The notes beneath the pieces are model-generated. The model made no database searches. It was not told where the DNA came from and was given only the letters and a program-made list of their open reading frames with translations. 11,864 bases of DNA from DUAG01 sp046756865 (lineage in GTDB: Bacteria > Nitrospirota > Nitrospiria > SBBL01 > JAADHI01), in assembly GCA_046756865.1 (NCBI GenBank), contig JBHHXE010000065.1:1-11864 (forward strand), in the 5' to 3' direction. Of the stretch, positions 7,117 to 11,864 are shown piece after piece (position 1 is the stretch's first letter; each line of letters starts with the position of its first letter). The position numbers were made by a program, and so were the translations under genes.

Positions 7117-7662
7117 ATGAAGCTTATATTAAAGGAAGATGTTGTGCAGCTGGGTCAAATGGGAGATCTGGTTGATGTTGCAGACGGGTATGCAAGAAAT
7201 TATCTCCTGCCCCAGAAAAAAGCGACCTTCGCGACAACCCGGAATGTAAAATTATTTGAACATGAAAAACGGGTTGTTGCCGATCAGGTCAGGAAGGAAA
7301 AGTTTGCTGCCGAAGAGACGGCCAAAAAAGTCGAGGCCCTTTCAATCCGCATCCCGGTCAAGGTGGGTGAAGAAGGGAAGCTTTTCGGTTCGGTGAACTC
7401 AAAAGATATTGCCGAGGCGGTAGCCGCTGGGGGAATTGAAGTGGACAAACGGAAGGTTATTCTGGACAAGCCGATCAAGGAGCTCGGAACCTTCGAAGTC
7501 AAGATCAAGATCCACAACGAGATTACGGCCCGGGTTAATGTCGAAGTTGTCGCCACTGATGAGGCCGCGGACGAAGCAGGTGGAGCGCTTGAGGCAAGGC
7601 CTGCAGAAGAGCCTACAGATGTGGCCGTAGAAGAAGCGCCTGTTGATGAGGCTTCTCAGTAA
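7117..7662 (+). CDS. rplI: 50S ribosomal protein L9 (bL9) with acidic tail
   Basis: 181 residues. bL9 binds 23S rRNA near the L1 stalk and helps keep the reading frame. The N-domain carries the signature LGQMGDLVDVADGYARNYLLP (12-32). The long connecting helix spans about 42-76, and the C-domain about 77-147 includes the GKLFGSV motif (87-93). E. coli L9 has 149 residues. Here residues 148-181 form an extra tail with about a dozen Asp/Glu, many Ala and a single Arg, likely disordered. AAGGAG (7102-7107) lies nine bases before the ATG. The usual neighbours rpsF, rpsR, ssb and dnaB are absent; clpB is upstream and nfeD downstream. Confidence 0.95.
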   Translation: MKLILKEDVVQLGQMGDLVDVADGYARNYLLPQKKATFATTRNVKLFEHEKRVVADQVRKEKFAAEETAKKVEALSIRIPVKVGEEGKLFGSVNSKDIAEAVAAGGIEVDKRKVILDKPIKELGTFEVKIKIHNEITARVNVEVVATDEAADEAGGALEARPAEEPTDVAVEEAPVDEASQ

Positions 7663-7706
7663 ATCATCGCGAAGATTTTTTCGAAGAAATTTGCAACAAG
7701 CACCTT

Positions 7707-7733
7707 CCCGATATCCATGAGATGGATCTCGGG
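7707..7733 (+). terminator. Stem-loop downstream of rplI
   Basis: CCCGA-t-ATCCAT (7707-7718) pairs with ATGGAT-c-TCGGG (7722-7733) around a GAG loop: 11 paired bases with one internal mismatch. It lies 44 bases after the rplI stop, where a terminator is expected, but it is followed by TTCACTC and then a C-run rather than T residues. It may act as a 3' end-stabilising or rho-assisted structure instead of a classical intrinsic terminator. Confidence 0.5.
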
Positions 7734-7739
7734 TTCACT

Positions 7740-7752
7740 CCCCCCCCCCCCC
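7740..7752 (+). repeat. Homopolymer run of 13 C
   Basis: Thirteen consecutive C residues lie between the rplI stem-loop and the -35 box of nfeD, with the -35 starting three bases after the run. Such tracts slip readily in replication and are also a common site of sequencing length error. Confidence 0.9.
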
Positions 7753-7754
7753 GC

Positions 7755-7784
7755 TTGACTCCCCTGTCCAATAAGGGATAAGAT
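7755..7784 (+). promoter_or_regulatory. Promoter of nfeD, predicted leaderless transcript
   Basis: TTGACT (7755-7760), an 18-base spacer and TAAGAT (7779-7784). With standard spacing the first transcribed base would be 7791, the A of the nfeD ATG. No proper Shine-Dalgarno site is present; the nearest, AAGGG (7773-7777), is 13 bases away and would be upstream of the transcript start. Confidence 0.6.
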
Positions 7785-7790
7785 CACCGT

Positions 7791-9077
7791 ATGAATCCCC
7801 TTGTTTGGTCCGCTTTTTTTCTTTTCCTGCTGACCTTCTCCCCTGCCTCCACCGAGGCGAAGGTGATCCATGTCCTTGCCTATGAGGGGATCATCAATCC
7901 CGTTTCATCCGAACTGATCGTCGGGGCCATTCAGAAAGCAGAACAGGCCGAAGCCGAGGCCTTGATCGTCGAGATCGACACCCCGGGGGGGCTAGATCTG
8001 TCCATGCGCGATATCGTCAAGGCGATGATTGCCTCAGAAGTCCCGATTATTATCTATGTGGCGCCTAGCGGCGGTCGTGCGGCCTCGGCGGGGGTTTTTA
8101 TCGCCTTTGCGGCACACCTGTCGGCAATGGCTCCCGGAACCAATATCGGTGCGGCCCATCCGGTGGCCATGGGGGGGCAGAAAGTCGATGAGGAGATGCG
8201 GAAAAAACTGGAGAATGACGCCTCAGCCTATATCCGCTCCCTGGCCGAGCGTCAAGGCCGAAACGGTGTCTGGGCCGAAGATGCGGTCCGAAACTCGGTT
8301 TCGATTACAGAGAAAGAAGCGCTCGAAAAAAATGTTGTCGACCTGATTGCGGAGGACCTCCCGGACCTGATTAAAAAAATTGACGGCAGGACGGTGGTCA
8401 CGGTGAAGGGGGAGCATCTCCTTTCGACGCTGGATGCCGAGATTGTCAGGAACCCGATCAGTCTCCGCATCCGCATCCTCAAGGCCATCTCCGACCCGAA
8501 TGTGGCCTACATCCTGATGCTTCTCGGAACGACCGGGCTGATCGCAGAACTCTACAGTCCGGGTGCGATCTTCCCGGGTGTGGTCGGCGCCATTTGCCTG
8601 ATTCTCGCCTTTTTTGCTTTTCAAACTCTGCCGATAAATTATGCCGGGCTTCTCTTGATCATTTTCGCGATTGCCCTTTTTATCGCCGAATTGGTGGTTC
8701 AGAGTTTCGGTATTCTTGCCATGGGGGCTGTGGCCTCCCTCCTGTTTGGATCATTGATGTTGATAGAATCTGACATTCCCTCACTTCGGATCTCACTTCC
8801 CGTGATCCTTACGACAACTGCCGTTACAGCGCTCTTTTTTATTGTGGTTCTTCGCGCGGCCTTGAAGGCGCAAGGCACGCCTTCCCAGACTGGGTCATCA
8901 CAACTTGTGGGTGAAATTGGCGTGGCGCAAGCTGATCTTTCTCCCGGAGGACCGTTTCGGCTCCAGGGAGAAATCTGGCAGGCCGAGAGTGAGGAGGCCA
9001 TTCGGGCGGGGGAAGAGGCGAAAGTCATCGAAGTTGTTGGACTGAAGCTGAAAGTAAAGAAGGTGATCAAGTCATGA
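7791..9077 (+). CDS. nfeD: NfeD-type membrane serine protease (ClpP-class plus NfeD domain)
   Basis: 428 residues: the long form of NfeD. A signal or anchor segment (about 5-22) precedes a ClpP/SppA-like protease domain (about 26-220). The putative nucleophile is S99 in GGRAASAG (94-101), by comparison with Ser97 of Pyrococcus PH1510. The partner lysine should be K138 or K139, upstream of the conserved AYIRSLAERQGRN (145-157). Other family motifs are EIDTPGGLDLSMRDIV (61-76) and MAPGTNIGAAHP (113-124). Several membrane helices follow (about 238-355), then a soluble OB-fold NfeD domain (about 370-428). In the archaeal homologue the protease cuts the C-terminal hydrophobic part of its partner stomatin. 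The partner gene lies 84 bases downstream, so the two are probably cotranscribed. Confidence 0.93.
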   Translation: MNPLVWSAFFLFLLTFSPASTEAKVIHVLAYEGIINPVSSELIVGAIQKAEQAEAEALIVEIDTPGGLDLSMRDIVKAMIASEVPIIIYVAPSGGRAASAGVFIAFAAHLSAMAPGTNIGAAHPVAMGGQKVDEEMRKKLENDASAYIRSLAERQGRNGVWAEDAVRNSVSITEKEALEKNVVDLIAEDLPDLIKKIDGRTVVTVKGEHLLSTLDAEIVRNPISLRIRILKAISDPNVAYILMLLGTTGLIAELYSPGAIFPGVVGAICLILAFFAFQTLPINYAGLLLIIFAIALFIAELVVQSFGILAMGAVASLLFGSLMLIESDIPSLRISLPVILTTTAVTALFFIVVLRAALKAQGTPSQTGSSQLVGEIGVAQADLSPGGPFRLQGEIWQAESEEAIRAGEEAKVIEVVGLKLKVKKVIKS

Positions 9078-9161
9078 TGTATGTGTGATCAAACTGAAAG
9101 GTGTCGCTTTCGCCATTCCGATAGGCACTTTTGAGGCTGCATCAAACAATAGGAGGATATC

Positions 9162-9938
9162 ATGTCCCTGACCTTTCCAGTGATGGTGGCCCTGCTTTTC
9201 GTATTTTTCATCCTCGTCAACGGAATCCGGATCTTGAAAGAGTATGAGCGTGCGGTGGTCTTTCGTTTGGGGCGGGTACTGTCGAAGGGGGCGTTTTATG
9301 GAGGGAACGGACCGGGCTTGATCATACTGATCCCCTTTATTGACAAGATGGAGCGGGTCAGCCTCCGGACGGTCACAATGGATGTCCCGGCACAGGATAT
9401 TATTACACGGGATAATGTTACAGTGAAAGTCAATGCCGTCCTTTATTTTCGTGTCATCGAGGAGCAGAAGGCGGTATTGAATGTGGAAAATTTCCTTTAC
9501 GCGACATCCATGATCTCGCAGACGACCCTTCGGAGCGTTCTCGGCCAGAGCCAGTTGGACGATCTTCTGGCGAAGCGGGAAGAGATTAATATTGAGCTTC
9601 AGAGAATCATCGATCAGCAGACAGAACCCTGGGGCATCAAGGTCAGCGCGGTTGAAGTGAAGAATGTTGATCTGCCGCAGGAGATGCTTCGGGCCATCGC
9701 CAAACAGGCCGAAGCGGAGCGTGAACGACGGGCCAAGGTCATTCATGCCGAGGGAGAATTCGAGGCCTCTCAGAAACTGGCCGATGCGGCAGGGATCATC
9801 GCGACCGAGCCGGCGACGCTCCAGCTCCGCTTCCTGCAAACCCTCACTGAAATTGCGACAGAGAACAGTTCAACCATCGTCTTTCCCGTCCCGATCGATT
9901 TGATCTCCTCCTTTTCGAATTCGAAGAAGGCGGAATAA
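9162..9938 (+). CDS. Slipin/stomatin-like SPFH membrane protein
   Basis: 258 residues. A single N-terminal membrane segment (about 5-22) is followed by an SPFH/PHB domain (about 23-180) with the slipin motifs RTVTMDVPAQDIITRDNV (69-86) and NVENFLYATSMISQTTLRSVLG (107-128). A charged coiled-coil stretch, KQAEAERERRAKVIHAEGE (181-199), comes next, and then a hydrophobic C-terminal patch (STIVFPVPIDLISSF, 237-251). In Pyrococcus the equivalent patch of PH1511 is the site cut by the NfeD protease. Slipins oligomerise on membranes and are thought to organise microdomains. AGGAGG (9151-9156) precedes the ATG by five bases. Compared with the common GRL(I/V)GAKGPG segment, residues 38-51 carry an insertion of about five residues. 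Confidence 0.94.
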   Translation: MSLTFPVMVALLFVFFILVNGIRILKEYERAVVFRLGRVLSKGAFYGGNGPGLIILIPFIDKMERVSLRTVTMDVPAQDIITRDNVTVKVNAVLYFRVIEEQKAVLNVENFLYATSMISQTTLRSVLGQSQLDDLLAKREEINIELQRIIDQQTEPWGIKVSAVEVKNVDLPQEMLRAIAKQAEAERERRAKVIHAEGEFEASQKLADAAGIIATEPATLQLRFLQTLTEIATENSSTIVFPVPIDLISSFSNSKKAE

Positions 9939-10095
9939 GTTCCGAATACGGCAAGTCGTCCGGGCACCGAGGGTGTCGAGTCGGCAAGGCGACAAGCGGT
10001 AAGGAGCGGAGGAGTAGCCCTGATACTTTGAGCATTCTTCCCGTGAAGTCAACGCAGCATAAGCCCTTGATTCGGCAGCCGAATGCCGGACGATC
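9939..10095. other. Structured spacer between convergent slipin and AtpI-like genes
   Basis: 157 bases with no supported gene. ATTCGGC-A-GCCGAAT (10070-10084) is a perfect inverted repeat. TCGTCCGG (9956-9963) and its exact reverse complement CCGGACGA (10086-10093) sit near the two ends. A smaller inverted repeat, CGGAA/TTCCG (9931-9935 with 9940-9944), spans the slipin stop codon. None has a T-run, so ordinary intrinsic termination is not evident. The middle (about 9965-10015, on the plus strand) is purine-rich. It could be a bidirectional termination region or a copy of a small dispersed repeat. Confidence 0.45.
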
Positions 10096-10491
10096 TCATT
10101 TTCGCATTGATTCGAGAAAAACCGCGCCGGTGATCATGAAAAATCCGGTGATGATTCCCGGAACGCTTGCCGATTCCCACTGAAGAATCCAGAAGAAGAG
10201 ACCGACGATCAGGAAGAGCTTCAGGCTGTAGAGGAGTTGTTGTTTCTTTTTGGAAAGGGGATCAATGATTTGTTTCTGAAACATGCGATGCAGGCTTCTG
10301 AAGTTGAACATGCCTAGAAGGCCGCCGATGATGAGTGAGACTCCGAAATTTCCAAAGACAAAAAGGGTTGCCACGCCGCAGGCGGCCAGGATCAGAAGGC
10401 TGTGTTTTTCGATCCGGCGGAGGATGGCATTGCTTTTTTTCAGAAATTTCTTAGGGTCGATCTCTGATCGCGTGGCTTCGTTCTGAACCAT
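10096..10491 (-). CDS. Small four-helix membrane protein, ATP synthase subunit I (AtpI)-like
   Basis: 131 residues. A charged N-terminus (1-30) is followed by four hydrophobic segments at about 31-47, 50-65, 87-104 and 109-126, paired as two hairpins with a basic loop between them (66-86). The second segment ends in GGLLGMFNFRSLHRMF (56-71), which resembles the G-rich, LNFR-containing segment of AtpI/ATP-synt_I proteins; length and topology also fit. AtpI helps assemble the c-ring or handle Mg2+ for F-type ATP synthase in other bacteria. The start ATG (10491-10489) lies five bases beyond the hemL stop with no strong SD, so translation is probably coupled to hemL. No atp genes follow; the next gene is convergent. 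The membrane topology is firm and the family assignment is moderate. Confidence 0.75.
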   Translation of the reverse strand: MVQNEATRSEIDPKKFLKKSNAILRRIEKHSLLILAACGVATLFVFGNFGVSLIIGGLLGMFNFRSLHRMFQKQIIDPLSKKKQQLLYSLKLFLIVGLFFWILQWESASVPGIITGFFMITGAVFLESMRK

Positions 10492-10496
10492 AGGCT

Positions 10497-11780
10497 CTAG
10501 AGCTTCTTGAACACCTTGTAGGCGGCGCTGATGGTCTTGTCGATGTCTGAGGGACTGTGGGCGATTGAGAGGAAGAGGGCCTCGAATGGAGAAGGGGCAA
10601 GATAGATCCCCTCTTTAAGCAGGCCGAGAAAAAACTTTCCGAACCGGTCCCGGTCGGCCATCAAAGCACCCTTGTAATCTTTAACCTTTTTATCAGCAAA
10701 GAAGAAGGTCATCTGTGATCCGACCCGGTTGATCTGAAGGGGGATTTTTGCCTTCCTCGCGGCCCCGGCGATTCCCTCTTCCAGGAGTGCTGAACGGGTC
10801 TCAAGCTTCTCGTAAACACCGGGTTCCTGGAGCAGGCGCAAGGTTGCGATTCCGGCGGCCATCGCAAGGGGGTTCCCGGAGAGGGTTCCCGCCTGGTAGA
10901 CTGGTCCGAGCGGTGCGATCCGGTCCATGATCTCTCTCTTCCCGCCATAGGCCCCGACGGGTAATCCCCCACCGATAATTTTTCCAAGGCATGTTAGATC
11001 CGGACGAATCCCGTAGCGTTCCTGTGCGCCGCCAGGCGCGACGCGAAAGCCGCTCATGACCTCATCAAAGATAAGAACAATGCCGTAGGGACGGGTTAAT
11101 TCACGAAGACCCGGCAGAAATCCGTTATCCGGAATAATGGTTCCCATATTTCCGGGGACAGGTTCTACGATGAGGCAGGCAATTTCATTCCCTATATCCT
11201 CAAAGGTTTTGCGAAGGGCATTCAGGTTGTTGAAGGGGACCGTGATCGTGTCGCGTGCGAGATCGGGTGGAACACCCGGAGAATCGGGAATGCCGAGAGT
11301 TGTGGCGCCGGACCCGGCCTTGACCAGGAGAGAATCGGCGTGCCCATGATAACAGCCTTCAAACTTCACGATTTTATTCCGACCGGTAAATCCCCTGGCG
11401 AGCCGGATGGCGCTCATCGTCGCCTCCGTCCCGGAATTGACGAAGCGAACGCTTTCCATAAGTGGAAAATTTTTCTGGACCCGCTTGGCGAGCGTCACTT
11501 CCAGCTTTGTCGGCGCGCCGAAACTGGTCCCGAGGGCCGCGGCTTTCTGAACGGCTTCGACCACCTTTGGGTGCGCGTGGCCGACAATCATCGGTCCCCA
11601 GGAAAGGACGTAGTCGATAAAACGATTTCCATCGGCATCGACAACCTTGCTCCCCTTCGCCCGCTTGATAAAGAGGGGGTTCCCTCCGACCGACTTGAAG
11701 GCGCGCACAGGAGAATTCACCCCGCCGGGGATGTGTTTCTGAGCCTCTTCAAACAGCGCTTCTGATTTTTTTTGCTTCAT
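10497..11780 (-). CDS. hemL: Glutamate-1-semialdehyde 2,1-aminomutase
   Basis: 427 residues, the usual length. A PLP-dependent class III aminotransferase-fold enzyme that converts glutamate-1-semialdehyde to 5-aminolevulinate, the last step of the C5 route into haem and other tetrapyrroles; it acts in the cytoplasm. The PLP lysine is K267 in LGKIIGGGLPVGAYGG (265-280), and the ring-nitrogen aspartate is D239 in FDEVMSGFR. Other signatures are HIPGGVNSPVRAF (16-28), NSGTEATMSAIRLARG (115-130) and YHGHADSLL (144-152). The motifs distinguish it from other aminotransferases of the fold. The ATG at 11780-11778 has no Shine-Dalgarno site, and a good promoter lies immediately upstream. hemA is not in the window. 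Confidence 0.97.
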   Translation of the reverse strand: MKQKKSEALFEEAQKHIPGGVNSPVRAFKSVGGNPLFIKRAKGSKVVDADGNRFIDYVLSWGPMIVGHAHPKVVEAVQKAAALGTSFGAPTKLEVTLAKRVQKNFPLMESVRFVNSGTEATMSAIRLARGFTGRNKIVKFEGCYHGHADSLLVKAGSGATTLGIPDSPGVPPDLARDTITVPFNNLNALRKTFEDIGNEIACLIVEPVPGNMGTIIPDNGFLPGLRELTRPYGIVLIFDEVMSGFRVAPGGAQERYGIRPDLTCLGKIIGGGLPVGAYGGKREIMDRIAPLGPVYQAGTLSGNPLAMAAGIATLRLLQEPGVYEKLETRSALLEEGIAGAARKAKIPLQINRVGSQMTFFFADKKVKDYKGALMADRDRFGKFFLGLLKEGIYLAPSPFEALFLSIAHSPSDIDKTISAAYKVFKKL

Positions 11781-11788
11781 AAGGCGCT

Positions 11789-11817
11789 ATTCTATGGAAG
11801 GGCGCGAAACAAGTCAA
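11789..11817 (-). promoter_or_regulatory. Promoter of hemL, predicted near-leaderless transcript
   Basis: On the minus strand, TTGACT (11817-11812), a 17-base spacer and TAGAAT (11794-11789) predict a start near 11782, only two bases before the hemL ATG at 11780. The bases between the -10 and the ATG (AGCGCCTT) contain no purine-rich ribosome-binding sequence. Confidence 0.62.
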
Positions 11818-11864
11818 GCCGCGCGATGAGAAAACCTTCAATGACATATTCTCTAACACTTTAT
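11818..11864. other. Right-edge sequence upstream of hemL, nothing assigned
   Basis: Forty-seven bases beyond the hemL promoter. A plus-strand ATG at 11826 opens a frame that runs to the edge for 13 codons, but it has no ribosome-binding site, so I do not call a gene. Confidence 0.4.

Noticed and set aside
9072..9839. 255-residue open frame antisense to slipin
   Set aside because: It lies opposite a well-supported SPFH gene with a strong RBS; the translation has no recognisable motif and reflects third-position bias of the real gene.
9914..9925. Perfect palindrome TTCGAATTCGAA
   Set aside because: It is within the slipin coding sequence, explained by Ser-Asn-Ser codons, and has no context suggesting a binding site.
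9844..10052. Short minus-strand ORFs (60-63 residues) across the slipin end and spacer
   Set aside because: They overlap the end of slipin and are Arg-rich with no RBS; more likely a by-product of the structured spacer.
11340..11765. 141-residue open frame antisense to hemL
   Set aside because: It is a shadow of the highly conserved N-terminal half of HemL.
11826..11864. Plus-strand ATG running off the right edge
   Set aside because: There are only 13 codons, with no SD and no promoter in that direction.
1..11864. tRNA, rRNA, CRISPR array, insertion sequence, prophage or defence system
   Set aside because: I scanned for these by eye and found no cloverleaf, spaced direct repeats, intact transposase or integrase; the genes are housekeeping types.

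Overview
The window looks like chromosomal DNA from a Gram-negative bacterium. It encodes an Sec-exported protein, a lipoprotein with a lipobox, a periplasmic-type lytic transglycosylase, and the C5 (glutamate) route to tetrapyrroles through HemL. The mix (NfeD with slipin, an AtpI-like protein next to hemL, a DUF4124-type transglycosylase, moderate GC) would suit Nitrospirota, Desulfobacterota or a related phylum. That placement is inference only; no 16S or other phylogenetic marker is present. I see no transposase, integrase, tRNA, rRNA or CRISPR array.

Layout. Bases 1-9 probably hold the first codons of a minus-strand gene leaving the left edge. Bases 10-330 contain no gene I can support. 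A minus-strand gene for an unrecognised secreted protein (1128 to 382) ends at a textbook intrinsic terminator (369 to 325). Divergent from it, and reading rightward, are a small lipoprotein gene and nadB (L-aspartate oxidase, first step of NAD synthesis). nadB converges on a minus-strand lytic transglycosylase gene (4235 to 3642). That gene is divergent from clpB, the protein disaggregase, and clpB is followed by rplI (ribosomal protein L9 with a long acidic tail). After a stem-loop and a run of 13 C come nfeD (membrane serine protease) and a slipin/SPFH gene, a conserved pair in bacteria and archaea. These converge, across a 157-base spacer with unusual inverted repeats, on a minus-strand pair: hemL and a small four-helix membrane protein resembling AtpI, the ATP synthase accessory subunit.

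How the genes fit together. Most of the window is housekeeping: NAD synthesis, proteostasis (ClpB), translation (L9), wall remodelling, membrane quality control (NfeD/slipin) and haem precursor synthesis. There is no convincing new multi-gene system. The more interesting points are smaller. nfeD and hemL have promoters placed so that their transcripts would start at or within two bases of the ATG, and neither has a Shine-Dalgarno site, which predicts leaderless mRNAs. Others are a C13 tract next to the nfeD promoter, an SD-sequestering hairpin before the secreted-protein gene, an internal GTG start in clpB, an AtpI-like gene with no ATP synthase genes following it, and a structured spacer that could be a dispersed repeat.
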